64,000 nt of DNA, from positions 1,426,001-1,490,000 of the forward strand of contig NZ_CP113945.1 of assembly GCF_029392855.1 (NCBI RefSeq), written 5' to 3'. Each line of letters begins with the position of its first letter. Positions within the stretch are counted from its first letter, which is position 1. Shown here piece after piece: positions 9,018-18,939 of the stretch. The notes beneath the pieces are model-generated. The model was given only the letters and a program-made list of their open reading frames with translations, was not told the origin of the DNA and did no database searches. Source of the stretch: Lactobacillus sp. ESL0680 (GTDB taxonomy: Bacteria; Bacillota; Bacilli; Lactobacillales; Lactobacillaceae). A program made the position numbers and the translations under genes.

Positions 9018-9033
9018 GATTATGTAAATTAAC

Positions 9034-9804
9034 TTAGATTGGATTTTGTTCTGTCAGCATTTGGCAAAGCACCCGACCAACATTCTGTAAAAATTGCACA
9101 GCGTGGGACTTTTCATTGGGCGTAAATTTAGTCATGGCAACACACTCAATCCATGAATCGCCTAATTCTAACCGTGCGGCATCATGCTGATAATTAATTA
9201 GGTCCCCCGTCTTATTGTAAGACTTAATTTGACTATATTCACCCATTGCCACTGGCCAAACCAGCCGGTCATAAAACATTTGGTTCTGCATACTTATCTG
9301 CACGGTCTGAGCGTATTCATCGTCATATTTAAACGCCGCATGAAGTAATTGCCCCAAACTTTTAGCATTAGCCAAATTTTCGCCATTTGTCGGCGGCGTC
9401 ATTAGTCGGCGCTGCAATAAAACATTGGGATAATTTTTCTTAAGCCAAGCATTAATCTTATCCATGCCCCACGTCGTCAGCAGTGCATTGGTCGCCGTAT
9501 TGTCCGACTGAATTAACATTAACTGCAATAAATCCTTGATAGTATATACCCTTGGCGAGACTAAATTTAAAGTCCCACCCGGAACAATATCTTCTGACTG
9601 CAGCGTGACTTTTTCTTCTAAAAGATTAGGCTGCTTAAGAAATAATTGCTGCCCATAAGCAGCAATCGCCAATTTAATCAAACTAGCCGTTGCCCACATT
9701 TGGTCTGTATTTACTTCATATTCTAGACCCCATGAACTATGTAAATATAGTTGAAAGTCAACCGCATGCTTCAAGCTTGCCAGTTCTTGTTCAAAGTTAA
9801 CCAT
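9034..9804 (-). CDS. Class A beta-lactamase-fold serine hydrolase
   Basis: The protein (256 residues) carries the three penicillin-recognising motifs in order: SLIK (serine nucleophile and lysine) near residue 40, SDN near residue 100, and KTG near residue 200 (SYNKTGDLINYQHDAARL). This is the beta-lactamase/DD-peptidase fold. No signal peptide is visible, so it is probably cytoplasmic or exported by another route, which argues against a classical secreted resistance beta-lactamase. A cell-wall fragment or ester hydrolase is equally possible. ATG 9804 has a GGGTGA ribosome site and is chosen over a GTG three codons upstream. Confidence 0.8.
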   Translation of the reverse strand: MVNFEQELASLKHAVDFQLYLHSSWGLEYEVNTDQMWATASLIKLAIAAYGQQLFLKQPNLLEEKVTLQSEDIVPGGTLNLVSPRVYTIKDLLQLMLIQSDNTATNALLTTWGMDKINAWLKKNYPNVLLQRRLMTPPTNGENLANAKSLGQLLHAAFKYDDEYAQTVQISMQNQMFYDRLVWPVAMGEYSQIKSYNKTGDLINYQHDAARLELGDSWIECVAMTKFTPNEKSHAVQFLQNVGRVLCQMLTEQNPI

Positions 9805-10082
9805 ATATTTCACCCGTAATTCTCAGCCAGCAAGTTCCACTCGGCAAATTTGCCATTTTCGTGGGTACTTGCAAATTAAAATTATCGTTTATTTAAGTCT
9901 TCATTGAGAATGACACTTAATAATTATATCAAATAGAACCAATTATGCCTGATAATCTACAAATAAATTAAACCTTTACTAAAAACTATAAATTTAATTA
10001 AAAATATAGCTTTTGAAAATGAAAGGTAGTACTATTTTGCTAAAGTAAATTTAACAGTATTATTTTAATAAGGAATACTAAT

Positions 10083-10916
10083 ATGGATAAAATAAAAATA
10101 ATTATCGATTCTAGTTCTAACGAACTATCAAATAAACAAGAAAACATTGAAATCGTTCCCCTAACAATCACTATCAACCAGCAAAACTTTGTTGATGATG
10201 AGACGCTAGACTTAAACGAGTTAAGCACTAGCATGGCAGCCAACACTGAGGCTGGTAAAACGGCCTGCCCAAGTATTGATGATTGGCTTAGGGCACTAGC
10301 AGGCAGCACCCATGCGATTATGCTGACGGTAACCAGTGGACTAAGCGGCAGTTACTCATCGGCTTACCAAGCAAAAAAGATTTACGAAGAAAATCACCCT
10401 GAAAGTCGCATAATCGTTGTTGATTCCAAGTCTGCTGGCCCAGAATTGTCACTGACCTTGCACGAAATTCAGCGCTTGATTAAGAATCATGTCCGGTTTG
10501 TTGATTTTGAACAAAAAATCGCCCATTGGCAAACTCATACACACTTGTTGGCCGTTCTGCAGTCCTTGCACAATTTGTCATTAAATGGCCGCATTAGTCC
10601 AGCAGTAGCCAAAGTCGCCCAGATGTTAAAGATTAACATTGTTGCCCAAGCAAGTACTGAAGGCAAACTTGAGCCACTCGATAAAATCCGCGGCATGAAG
10701 CGAGCACTCAAAGACGTTATCAGCCGCATGGAAGAACGCGGGTTTCATGGCGGTGAAGTGATTATTGACCACTTCCACAACCTAAAGGACGCTACCTCGC
10801 TCAAGGAAAAGATTATTGCCAAATATCCCCAAACCAAGATATTGATTCGTCCAGTTAAGGGACTTTGCGGTTTTTATATTGAAAACGGCGGTCTAATGAT
10901 TGGCTTCCAAGATTAA
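10083..10916 (+). CDS. DegV family fatty-acid-binding protein
   Basis: DegV/FakB proteins hold a fatty acid for phosphorylation by the FakA kinase. The 277-residue protein shows the N-terminal IIIDSSSNELSN, the TSIDDWLRAL/TVTSGLSGSYSSAYQA phosphate-loop region (TSGLSGTYQ-type), VVDSKSAGPE, and the C-terminal RPVKGLCGFYIENGGLMIGFQ block, all family hallmarks. ATG 10083 follows an AAGGA site. It is monocistronic and closed by a strong terminator. Confidence 0.85.
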   Translation: MDKIKIIIDSSSNELSNKQENIEIVPLTITINQQNFVDDETLDLNELSTSMAANTEAGKTACPSIDDWLRALAGSTHAIMLTVTSGLSGSYSSAYQAKKIYEENHPESRIIVVDSKSAGPELSLTLHEIQRLIKNHVRFVDFEQKIAHWQTHTHLLAVLQSLHNLSLNGRISPAVAKVAQMLKINIVAQASTEGKLEPLDKIRGMKRALKDVISRMEERGFHGGEVIIDHFHNLKDATSLKEKIIAKYPQTKILIRPVKGLCGFYIENGGLMIGFQD

Positions 10917-10926
10917 ATCCCAAAGC

Positions 10927-10968
10927 AAAAAGAACTTGAAGCAGTTAAAATGCTTCAAGTTCTTTTTT
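10927..10968. terminator. Bidirectional terminator between convergent genes
   Basis: A 17-bp stem (AAAAAGAACTTGAAGCA with its complement) with an 7-nt loop and T run; serves degV and the convergent efflux gene. Confidence 0.9.
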
Positions 10969-10983
10969 GTCGACTAATTAATA

Positions 10984-12414
10984 CTAATCTTTTTTAAATA
11001 GACGCCAGCCACTTAAAATAACTGTTATCAAACAAATGATAATCGAAATTAAGAAGACAATGTGCATCCCATAAATAAAAATTTCTGGCTGCTTAGGTAA
11101 ATATTCCGTTACCCGCACACCCTTTTTGGCACTCATTGCCGCAAACAGAACAGTTGTCGCACTAGAAATACCAATTACCATCCCCAAATTACGGGAAAGT
11201 GAATTGATACTGCCGGCAACACCCAAGTCTTTTTGCTCAACCGAACTCATGACTAGCGAATTATTCGGTGAACTAAAAATACCGCTGCCCAGTCCCATAA
11301 TGGCGATACTGACGATAAAGAGCCAAAGCGGTGAAGTTAAATTACACAGATAATAACCAATTTGACTTACAAGCAGTAACAACAGCCCAATAAAAGTAAT
11401 CAATTTGGGACTAATTTTATCAGAAATTGACCCCGCAACCGGTGCCGCAAATAATTGTACCAGCGGCAAAATCATCAAAATATAGCCAGCTTGACTAGGC
11501 GATAAGTGCCGCGCATTTTCCAAATAAAATGGGGTCACAACATTAAAGAAAAAGTTGGTAATAAAAATCAATAATGCACATAGCAGGCTGACTGAGAAGT
11601 CAGGATTTTTAAACAAACTAAACCGCAATAAGGGATTAGTCGCATGATTTTCTGTATAAACAAACCAGCAAAAACTGAGTAAGCCAATCGCCAGCATTAA
11701 TAAAACTGCTGCTGCCGTGAAGCCAAGCTGCTGACCAAGAAAAATCCCGCCAAATAGGCTGACCATACCTAGCGCAAACGCAAATGAACCAGTTTTATCA
11801 AGTGGTGCCTTAGTGAAAGTAATGTCCTTAGGTAAAAAGATGGCGCCAATAATTGCCGCAACAAGACCAACGGGAACATTCAGCCAAAAGATATATGACC
11901 ATGACAAATGCGATAAAATCAACCCGCCAAGACCTGGTCCCGCAATCGATCCTAAGGCTACGAAGGACCCAATTGTCCCAAGGGCCTTCCCACGTTCAGT
12001 ATGCGGAAAGATTTCCGTGATAATGCCGTTGTTGGTCGCCATCGTCATTGCTGCGCCGAAGGCTTGAATTGCCCTTGCAATCAGCAAAAACAGCAAATTA
12101 ACTTTAAAACCAGATAACAGCGAACCGGCAATAAAGAAAATTGCTCCTAACCGAAAAATTTTAATTTTACCTTGCAAGTCACTCAACTTGCCGAAGAAAA
12201 GAATAAAACTACAGACAACAATTAAATAAAGCGAAACTACCCATTCTGATTGGCTCATCGAAATCCGCAAGTCATTACTAATCACGGGCAGCGCAATATT
12301 AACGATTGTCCCATCCAAGGTTGACATAAAGGTAAACAAACCCACTGCCACCAAAATCCACCAGCGATTTTTTTGCACTTTGGCATCAGTCTGGTAACTT
12401 AAATTCTGTGTCAT
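10984..12414 (-). CDS. MFS drug-efflux transporter, DHA2/EmrB-QacA type
   Basis: A ~476-residue protein with about 14 hydrophobic segments. Family motifs are present: FTFMSTLDGTIVNIALPVI (motif D1-type, with Asp in the first helix), LSDLQGKIKIFRLGAIFF (motif A), and LGTIGSFVALGSIAGPGLGGLI (motif C of proton antiporters), which identify a drug:H+ antiporter. ATG 12414 lies nine bases after an AAAGGA site. Substrate cannot be read from the sequence. No regulator is adjacent. Confidence 0.85.
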   Translation of the reverse strand: MTQNLSYQTDAKVQKNRWWILVAVGLFTFMSTLDGTIVNIALPVISNDLRISMSQSEWVVSLYLIVVCSFILFFGKLSDLQGKIKIFRLGAIFFIAGSLLSGFKVNLLFLLIARAIQAFGAAMTMATNNGIITEIFPHTERGKALGTIGSFVALGSIAGPGLGGLILSHLSWSYIFWLNVPVGLVAAIIGAIFLPKDITFTKAPLDKTGSFAFALGMVSLFGGIFLGQQLGFTAAAVLLMLAIGLLSFCWFVYTENHATNPLLRFSLFKNPDFSVSLLCALLIFITNFFFNVVTPFYLENARHLSPSQAGYILMILPLVQLFAAPVAGSISDKISPKLITFIGLLLLLVSQIGYYLCNLTSPLWLFIVSIAIMGLGSGIFSSPNNSLVMSSVEQKDLGVAGSINSLSRNLGMVIGISSATTVLFAAMSAKKGVRVTEYLPKQPEIFIYGMHIVFLISIIICLITVILSGWRLFKKD

Positions 12415-12547
12415 TATTCCAAGTCCTTTCAACTACTTTCAATTTAGTTAGGTACCTTATGAAGATAAATTATACACTTTATTTAGTCCTTGCCAAGTAA
12501 AAAATAAATAGCAGTTACTCAACAATGAATAACTGCTTGTTGATCAT

Positions 12548-12964
12548 TTAACTTTGTGCTTCTAAAACTTGAGCAAGATTATTTAAGTTAAGATTAAATG
12601 CATGCTTAGCTATTGGCTTTAATAATTTTAATGGTAATTTACCTGCAGCTTGATCGGCTAAATAAAGGCTTTCTTTAATTAGTGTCTTGCCACTCTGTTT
12701 ACTAAGTTGAAATTCAACTTGATATGCAATTTTACCTTGGGTACTAACATAAGTCACCTGATCATTATCGCTAATTATCTTTATTTGCTCGCGTTTATTA
12801 GGGGCTTCAGTTGTCCGCTCAATCACAAATTGGTCACTTGATTGCTCCGTAATTCTAATTTCTGGTACCCACTTCAATATTGACTGTGGTTGTAATAAAA
12901 ACCGTTGTACCTGTTCCTGATTTTGATTAACTAATCTGACATTTGTAAAAATTTTCTGTTCCAT
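12548..12964 (-). CDS. SRPBCC (START/polyketide cyclase-like) small protein
   Basis: This 138-residue protein starts MEQKIFTNVRLVNQNQEQVQRFL with PQSILKWVPEIRI, alternating beta strands, and ends in a long amphipathic helix (PIAKHAFNLNLNNLAQVLEA). That order fits the helix-grip SRPBCC fold, which binds hydrophobic ligands. No catalytic residues can be named. It is the last of three minus-strand genes after an HTH/TPR regulator and an SGNH hydrolase. An AAGGAGG site precedes the ATG. Confidence 0.55.
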   Translation of the reverse strand: MEQKIFTNVRLVNQNQEQVQRFLLQPQSILKWVPEIRITEQSSDQFVIERTTEAPNKREQIKIISDNDQVTYVSTQGKIAYQVEFQLSKQSGKTLIKESLYLADQAAGKLPLKLLKPIAKHAFNLNLNNLAQVLEAQS

Positions 12965-13037
12965 ATTTAGAACCTCCTTGAATTTATAGTCCTAGTTTAT
13001 GAAAAAAGAAAATTTAAAGATAATCAGAATACTGATA

Positions 13038-13865
13038 TTAAATCTGATCAAAGATTTTTTCAGTAAATAATTCACTTAAAAAGCGACTCTTGTGTTCATT
13101 TTCTAATGCCTGATCTTCTTGACCAGTTTTCTGTGCAATTTTAGCAAGTAAAAAGTAGCAGTTAGCCAACATGTAATGTGAATTATGTTCGGTAATATAT
13201 GTAACTCCTCGATCTAACCAATCTACTGCCGCGCGAATTTTACCAGCTTGATAATTAATTAAAGCCGCCAGATAAAACAGCACGTTAAGATTTTCAGAAT
13301 AATTAATTTGATTAATGTCGGCCAAGGCCTTAGCTAGTAGTTGCTCCGACTCTTTCTTTTGACCTTGTTCCAAATTAACCAGACTTAATGAAATTAACGT
13401 TAGCCGCATTAATACCGAAGTTAAAGACCCCGTTTCATTACAAGCTAAGGCAAGCTTGAGATTTTGCTTCGCTGCAATTAAATTATGATCGATTTGAAAA
13501 TCAGTTATTGCCAGATAGTAGTAATAAGCTTGTTCTTCTGCTGCCGTTTGCAGTTGATTAATTGTCGCCTTTTTTAAAAGAAAAGCGCGAAGTTGCTCAT
13601 AATCATGCAGATTGCACAACTTGTCCAATTTTGTGTTAAGTGAGGGCTGGCTACTAATCGCAAAATTACTTGCCAAGCTAATTGTATTTAGTTCTATTCC
13701 CAATCGCTGACAAAGCTCAATTAACAGCTTGGCATTGGGAACATACTTACCATTTTCAATTGCCGACAGCATTGACTGCGCGCAAATATTTTCTGCTGTT
13801 TCTTTTTGCGTCATCTTTTTCGTTTGCCGCGCCGTCTTCAGTGCCTGCCCTAATTGATTAGCCAT
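13038..13865 (-). CDS. XRE HTH / TPR regulator, Rgg-PlcR-like
   Basis: Residues 1-60 form an XRE helix-turn-helix (LGQALKTARQTKKMTQKETAENICAQSMLSAIENGKYVPNAKLLIELCQRLGI). The remainder is helical and repetitive in TPR manner, typical of RRNPP regulators that bind short peptides. I found no peptide gene beside it. The start lies 12 bases after the SGNH stop, so the two share a transcript. It is more GC-rich than the AT-rich regulator at 27.3 kb and not a close copy. Confidence 0.75.
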   Translation of the reverse strand: MANQLGQALKTARQTKKMTQKETAENICAQSMLSAIENGKYVPNAKLLIELCQRLGIELNTISLASNFAISSQPSLNTKLDKLCNLHDYEQLRAFLLKKATINQLQTAAEEQAYYYYLAITDFQIDHNLIAAKQNLKLALACNETGSLTSVLMRLTLISLSLVNLEQGQKKESEQLLAKALADINQINYSENLNVLFYLAALINYQAGKIRAAVDWLDRGVTYITEHNSHYMLANCYFLLAKIAQKTGQEDQALENEHKSRFLSELFTEKIFDQI

Positions 13866-13877
13866 CTTGTTACCTAT

Positions 13878-14444
13878 CTACTCTATCTGTTTAACAATTA
13901 AATTTCCTAAAAGCGAATATCCCTGCTGCCCAAAATGCAAGCCATCATTTAACTCACCACGACATAATTCTGATAAGTTGCCCTGTTCAATCATTGCCTG
14001 ATACAAATTAATAAACTGACAACGATATCGCTGTGCCACATTTTTTATAACTGCAGCATAGTCCCCAATTAATTGATTGTTCCGGTGAATTTGCTTAGTT
14101 TCATCTACTGCCGGAGGTGTAACCAAAATCGTATTTTGCGGATAATACTGACACAATACGCTTGAAACAATCAAATTCATATTCTGCTCGAATTGCTCAA
14201 GTGGCACTTGCTTGTGTTGGGCTAAATCATTGGTTTCCAGCAAAATTATTAATTTATCCCAGCGTTTTTGCCTTAATACCAATTCACTCAACATGGCATA
14301 AAATGCTCCGGAATTAATTCCAGAAACCGCCGTATTATTAAGTTTAAGATTCTGGTGTAACTTTTTTAGTGTTGCGTTTAATCGCGGCTCTTTCAATCCT
14401 TCTTTGCGCGCCACGATACTGTCGCCAGTCAATAATAGTTTCAT
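13878..14444 (-). CDS. SGNH/GDSL-family hydrolase
   Basis: SGNH hydrolases act on esters of lipids or sugars. All four blocks are seen: GDSIVARKEG (block I, Ser), GINSGAFY-type Gly (SGINSGAF, block II), ETNDLAQ (block III, Asn), and NDGLHFGQQGYSLLG (block V, Asp and His). The 188 residues fit a compact cytoplasmic member; no signal peptide. ATG 14444 with a GAGGA site is preferred to an upstream in-frame start at 14495. It follows the PTS regulator gene and may deacylate or deacetylate the imported sugar, which is inference. Confidence 0.75.
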   Translation of the reverse strand: MKLLLTGDSIVARKEGLKEPRLNATLKKLHQNLKLNNTAVSGINSGAFYAMLSELVLRQKRWDKLIILLETNDLAQHKQVPLEQFEQNMNLIVSSVLCQYYPQNTILVTPPAVDETKQIHRNNQLIGDYAAVIKNVAQRYRCQFINLYQAMIEQGNLSELCRGELNDGLHFGQQGYSLLGNLIVKQIE

Positions 14445-14534
14445 TTGTAATTCCTCTATTTTAAATATTGAATATATTTTACAGCAAGTAAACAAAAAAT
14501 ACGTATACTTTAAAGCATACGCATTCTTTAAATA

Positions 14535-16643
14535 TTAGCTAAATGACAGCAAGAACTTTCTTACTTCCTGTGAAGTCTTAGCATTCAATAATTTGTCTAC
14601 ATTTTTTTCATTTCTGATAATATCAACCAATTGTTCTAGTGCTCGTTCATGTTCTCGCTGCAATCCAGGAGACAAAACAAACATACAAATTACAGTAGCT
14701 TTTTGACCATGAGCCTGAATTATCAGTGGTTGATCTAATAAAATTAAGGATAAGCCTACAGCTTTGTTGCTACTACTTGGGGCAGCATGAGCTAAAAAAA
14801 TATTGCTACTAATTAACATATAGGGACCATACTTATTAATCAGGTCACTAATCTTTTTGAAATATAAATTATCAACCAAAGCGTCTTGTTCAAGTAAATC
14901 ACAACCAACTTGTAAAACTTGCTGCCAAGATAAATTACTCCTATTATGAATAAATTTTATTCGTTTTGCCGGTAGCAAACTGCCCAAATTAGGCAAATCT
15001 CTTCTATTACTTTTATTATTATCAGGAAAAATAAATTTATCTAGACTCAGTCTTAAACCATTTTCATCCTTAACTTCTGCATATTCATTAATAATTGATA
15101 CTAAACTATCAACTGCACTTGCATTATGCTCAATCTTACGAGGAACCTTCTCACGTAAAAAACTTTCAATAATACTCTGATCGTGCTTAGTCAAAACTGC
15201 TTTGACATTAACAATCGGTATCGGATAAGTCGCTTCTTTAAGCGGTGCTGTACTGACAATCAACCTTGCTTGATAAGTATTGGTAAAAATTTGTTCTAGA
15301 TCATGAATTTCAAGTGGGGGTGAAAATTTAATTAACGGATACAAACGACTAAGCTCATGATAGAGCATAGCTGAAGTTCCGATACCGCTAGAACATACAA
15401 CCAATACTTCAGCCAAAGAGGCGCGCTTAAGTTTATCACCATTTGAAAAATCTTGATAGCCCTTACTATTAATCGAACCAAAATATAAACAAATTAATGC
15501 CACTTCTTCAGTCGGTAATTTCTTTTGCAAATATTGTTCAAGCGGTGCACAAGCAATTGCAGTAAACTTAACCAGCTCCGGATATTGCCGTTTAATTTCA
15601 TCAACTTCATTTGAATAAAACGGTATGCCAAACTTAACCCTAAAAAAGGTCGCATAAAGATGATTACATAAAACTTTAGTAAACAACTTATATGAAATCT
15701 GCTGTTCTGTTAACTGCTCATAGCGAAAAATTATTTCTTGAGCTATATTAGCAAGATCATGATATAAACTTGGTTTCACACAGGTAACTTCAGTCGCCTG
15801 TGAGCAGAGCATTATTTTACTAAGGAAAGTAACTTCGCCATTTAAGCAGTTCTGATTAGTTAGTTTTAAAAGTAATTTAGAACATGTACCTAACACACCT
15901 TTAGTATTGTCAGCAATCCATGAATAGTCATCATTATTCTGCAGACAGTGGTGGTGCATAATTCGCCATTTACTAAACATTAACCAGTAAGTTAATTGTT
16001 GAATAGAATTTTCAGAAAAACTCATCCGCAATTTTTGTTGTGCTTGAACAACCAACTTTCTTGTTGCCGCAATTGGATAATTCAGCTTTTTAATGAAAGT
16101 AAATGCCAACTTATTGTGATGAAGCAATAATTCATAGATAGTCAACCTGATAGCAGTTTCATTACTAGCAATTCGATGACCAGTTCGCGAACTAGTAATT
16201 TCTAACAAGGGAAAGCGTGACTTAATTATTTTGAAATCCTTGATAATAGTATTACGTGAACAAGCAAATCGATCAGCTAACTCATTGATTGAAACATTTT
16301 TGCCACTACCAATTAAATAAAGAACAATAATTGTTTGTCGGTCAGGTGCATTAACAACTGTTCTTGTCGATTTGGATATAACTTGCAATCTATTACTATG
16401 CCTTTCTATTACCTTTTTGGTTTGATCTGGCATTTTATAACCGTAGCGTGGGATATTAATAATTTCTGCTAAATTATTTTTCTGCAATTCTTGATTGATC
16501 GAGCTTAACCAATTAAAAGCTGTTCTACGCGAAATATTAAAAGTTTCCATTATTTCTTTTAAACTAATAAAATCAGGTGCTTTTGCCAAATACTCTAATA
16601 ATTTATTAGCATTTATTAATTTAACAGAACCATTTTTCGTCAC
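14535..16643 (-). CDS. PRD-containing transcriptional regulator of PTS operon (BglG/LicR/MtlR type)
   Basis: Such activators are switched by PTS phosphorylation. Order in the ~702-residue protein: two HTH domains (LLEYLAKAPDFISLKEIMETFNISRRTAFNWLSS and ISINELADRFACSRNTIIKDFKII-type), two PRDs in the middle with scattered His, a GAT-type EIIB-like domain (VLVVCSSGIGTSAMLYHELSRLYP, with Cys) near residue 415, and a C-terminal EIIA-like domain with His (NIFLAHAAP). GTG 16643, nine bases after AAGGG, is taken as the start; a GTG at 16652 would overlap that site. It lies directly downstream of the EIIB gene and likely activates the whole operon. Confidence 0.85.
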   Translation of the reverse strand: MTKNGSVKLINANKLLEYLAKAPDFISLKEIMETFNISRRTAFNWLSSINQELQKNNLAEIINIPRYGYKMPDQTKKVIERHSNRLQVISKSTRTVVNAPDRQTIIVLYLIGSGKNVSINELADRFACSRNTIIKDFKIIKSRFPLLEITSSRTGHRIASNETAIRLTIYELLLHHNKLAFTFIKKLNYPIAATRKLVVQAQQKLRMSFSENSIQQLTYWLMFSKWRIMHHHCLQNNDDYSWIADNTKGVLGTCSKLLLKLTNQNCLNGEVTFLSKIMLCSQATEVTCVKPSLYHDLANIAQEIIFRYEQLTEQQISYKLFTKVLCNHLYATFFRVKFGIPFYSNEVDEIKRQYPELVKFTAIACAPLEQYLQKKLPTEEVALICLYFGSINSKGYQDFSNGDKLKRASLAEVLVVCSSGIGTSAMLYHELSRLYPLIKFSPPLEIHDLEQIFTNTYQARLIVSTAPLKEATYPIPIVNVKAVLTKHDQSIIESFLREKVPRKIEHNASAVDSLVSIINEYAEVKDENGLRLSLDKFIFPDNNKSNRRDLPNLGSLLPAKRIKFIHNRSNLSWQQVLQVGCDLLEQDALVDNLYFKKISDLINKYGPYMLISSNIFLAHAAPSSSNKAVGLSLILLDQPLIIQAHGQKATVICMFVLSPGLQREHERALEQLVDIIRNEKNVDKLLNAKTSQEVRKFLLSFS

Positions 16644-16699
16644 GCTAATCACCCTTCAATTGTAGCGAACTCCCCTTTACCTAAAATATTTTTATAGGC

Positions 16700-16993
16700 T
16701 TAATTAAGATCCAACTTATCAATAATTTCGTCAATTACTGCATCAACACCAATATTAGTTAATAGTGGCAAGCCATTGATTACTGGAATTTTAATTGCAT
16801 CATTATCATATTGTGTTGTTGTAATTACTAAGTCATAATCATTTGCAAGTGATTCTACTTGAGCAACTGAAGATTGACCTAAAGTATACTTATCGCTATC
16901 AATTCCATGATTACTTAGTTCCTCTTGCAACTTGTTCATTGCACTAGTACTAGTAACTACTCCTGCACCACAAGCAACCAAAATCTTTTTCAT
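16700..16993 (-). CDS. PTS EIIB, galactitol type
   Basis: The 97-residue protein is a single EIIB domain. The phospho-accepting Cys lies in the loop MKKILVACGAGVVTSTSAM at the N-terminus, as in GatB/SgcB. It takes phosphate from the EIIA at 18.4-18.9 kb and gives it to the sugar transported by the adjacent EIIC. An AAGGAGA site precedes the ATG. Confidence 0.9.
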   Translation of the reverse strand: MKKILVACGAGVVTSTSAMNKLQEELSNHGIDSDKYTLGQSSVAQVESLANDYDLVITTTQYDNDAIKIPVINGLPLLTNIGVDAVIDEIIDKLDLN

Positions 16994-17018
16994 AATATTT
17001 TCTCCTTTAAATTAAAAC

Positions 17019-18416
17019 TTATTTTTTGTCTTTATTTGCTGCTAATTGATTTTCTTCTGCAACAATTTTCTTTCTATTCCACCAGCATAAGCCAACGATT
17101 AAGATAATCCCAATTACATAAGCAGCAATCTTAAATGGTGCTACTTGAACAATTAACCAAGGATACGGATTAGAGCCATAGTCAATACTTGAAATCATAG
17201 ATGAGCCTTTTGGTAATGCAAAGTGAGCAGCTCTAGCACATTTAGTAACTAATGGTGCCAAATTCGTACCAATCCATAAGCCAATAACGACGTTTACTGC
17301 ACCAATAATAAATGATCTAAAGAAATCGCCATGTGTTATTGAAACAATTAATGGAAACATGAAGACAAAGCCGACCAAACCAATGGTTGGTAAGAACTGA
17401 TTACCCGGTAAAATAAAAGCAAACAGTAAAGCTACTGGTATCATCAAGGTAGCACAAGCCAATACTACAGGACTACCAATACCAACAGCTGTGTCCATAC
17501 CAATGTAAATTTTTCTCTTACCAGAAAATTTCTTCTGTGTAAATGCTTGAATGGCATTTGAAACAGGGACAACTCCTTGTAAAAGTAGTGCTGCCATCTT
17601 AGGAGTAATAATCATCACAGCTGATAAAGTAACACCCATTAACATAATCTTACCCAATTTAGTTGCAATCGTCATACCTGGAATAAAGCCATAAGCTAAA
17701 ATACCAATAATAATCCCAATGGCAAATCCCAACAACGTTGGTTCACCCCATGAACCAAATTTCTTATTGAAATCCTTAGCATCCATATGAATTTTATTAA
17801 TACCTGGAATTTTATCAATAATCCAGTTAAAGACAATGGCAATTGGAACAAATGAACCTGCATAGCCATGAGGAATTGAAATTCCCGGTAATCCCAAGTA
17901 TTTTTCAGACAATGGCGCTGTTCTATCAGCAGTTACCATAATCACAATCATATTGACACTAGCCAAAAATAGACTCAAGACAATATCTTTAGTTAGGGCA
18001 TAAACCAATGAGCCACTAAAGGCAAAGTGCCAAAAATCCCAAATATCAACATCAATTGTTGACGTAGTCTTTGTTATTAACATTAAAATATTAATCGCAA
18101 TGCCTAGTGGAATCATACTTACACCAACTGCAGTACCATAAGCAATTGCGGAAGCTGACGGCCAACCAACATCAATAACTTGCAAATTCAAGTGCATAAC
18201 CTGAATCATATTTTTAATAGCTGGATTCATCACATCAGTTAAAATTGAAACAGTCGCATTTAACCCAATAAAGCCAATTCCAACCATTAAGCCACCACGC
18301 AATGCCTTAGTAAAGGGGACACGCACGCAAAGGCCAAAGATTAGCATAATAATTGGAATTAACACAGTTGGTCCTAATCCAACAATATACATGATGAAAT
18401 CAATAATCGGTTTCAT
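17019..18416 (-). CDS. PTS EIIC, galactitol (GatC/SgcC) family permease
   Basis: A ~465-residue integral membrane protein with about 11-12 hydrophobic segments, including family-typical KALRGGLMVGIGFIGLN, LGLPGISIPHGYAGSFVP and GMDTAVGIGSPVVLACATL. It moves the sugar or polyol across the membrane. ATG 18416 has GGGAGG upstream; an in-frame ATG at 18452 would overlap the EIIA stop and has no good site. The PTS belongs to the same operon as an L-ribulose-5-phosphate 4-epimerase, which points to a pentose or pentitol or ascorbate-like substrate rather than galactitol itself. Confidence 0.85.
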   Translation of the reverse strand: MKPIIDFIMYIVGLGPTVLIPIIMLIFGLCVRVPFTKALRGGLMVGIGFIGLNATVSILTDVMNPAIKNMIQVMHLNLQVIDVGWPSASAIAYGTAVGVSMIPLGIAINILMLITKTTSTIDVDIWDFWHFAFSGSLVYALTKDIVLSLFLASVNMIVIMVTADRTAPLSEKYLGLPGISIPHGYAGSFVPIAIVFNWIIDKIPGINKIHMDAKDFNKKFGSWGEPTLLGFAIGIIIGILAYGFIPGMTIATKLGKIMLMGVTLSAVMIITPKMAALLLQGVVPVSNAIQAFTQKKFSGKRKIYIGMDTAVGIGSPVVLACATLMIPVALLFAFILPGNQFLPTIGLVGFVFMFPLIVSITHGDFFRSFIIGAVNVVIGLWIGTNLAPLVTKCARAAHFALPKGSSMISSIDYGSNPYPWLIVQVAPFKIAAYVIGIILIVGLCWWNRKKIVAEENQLAANKDKK

Positions 18417-18442
18417 AAATAATTCCTCCCAAATAATACTTT

Positions 18443-18895
18443 TTAAATGCATTCACTTACTGCATCATAGAGCTTCTTGTTATCAGTAATTTTTTCTAAC
18501 TGAGCCAATAACTCCTGATTTTGAAATAAAGCCATTAATTTTTGTAACATTTCCACTTGACTATGTGGATCCTTCAAAGCCAACATAACAACAATTTGAA
18601 CTTCTAAAAGCTGGTCGGTTACAGCCATATTGTGAAACTCAACCGGATGAGCTAATGTTGCAAAAGTTATTGCAGCCTCATTAACATACTGCACATCGGT
18701 ATGTGGAATTGCCACCGCAATTTTTCCACTAGGTAGTCCAGTTGGATGAATTTGTTCACGTGCTTTTACAGCTTGTTCAAAAGTATCTTTAACCTTACCG
18801 TTATCTTTAAGTTGCGTTGCCAAATAGTGAATAACTTCATCAGCTGAATTAGCCTCAACTTGTGCAAAAACCAACTTTGGACTTAGTAATTCCAT
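18443..18895 (-). CDS. PTS EIIA, fructose/galactitol (GatA/PtsN) fold
   Basis: The 150-residue EIIA domain holds the phospho-His in VAIPHTDVQYVNEAAI, preceded by REQIHPTGLPSGKI as in GatA-like proteins. It receives phosphate from HPr. AGGAGGTGAAT is an unusually strong ribosome site. A cre-like palindrome lies 45 bases upstream, between this gene and the epimerase gene. Confidence 0.9.
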   Translation of the reverse strand: MELLSPKLVFAQVEANSADEVIHYLATQLKDNGKVKDTFEQAVKAREQIHPTGLPSGKIAVAIPHTDVQYVNEAAITFATLAHPVEFHNMAVTDQLLEVQIVVMLALKDPHSQVEMLQKLMALFQNQELLAQLEKITDNKKLYDAVSECI

Positions 18896-18939
18896 TTATT
18901 CACCTCCTATTCATCCTCTTATACCAAATATTTAATCAT

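Larger units (their letters stand above)
8686..9033. other. 348-bp intergenic control region upstream of MFS-amidase operon
   Basis: No gene seen. It holds the minus-strand promoter (8747-8776), a cre-like sequence at 8811-8824 (TAAAAGCGCTGTTA on the plus strand), an inverted repeat AGCGATT (8841-8847) / AATCGCT (8886-8892) whose arms lie inside a direct repeat TTTCAAAAAA, and the terminator at 8984-9017. Confidence 0.6.
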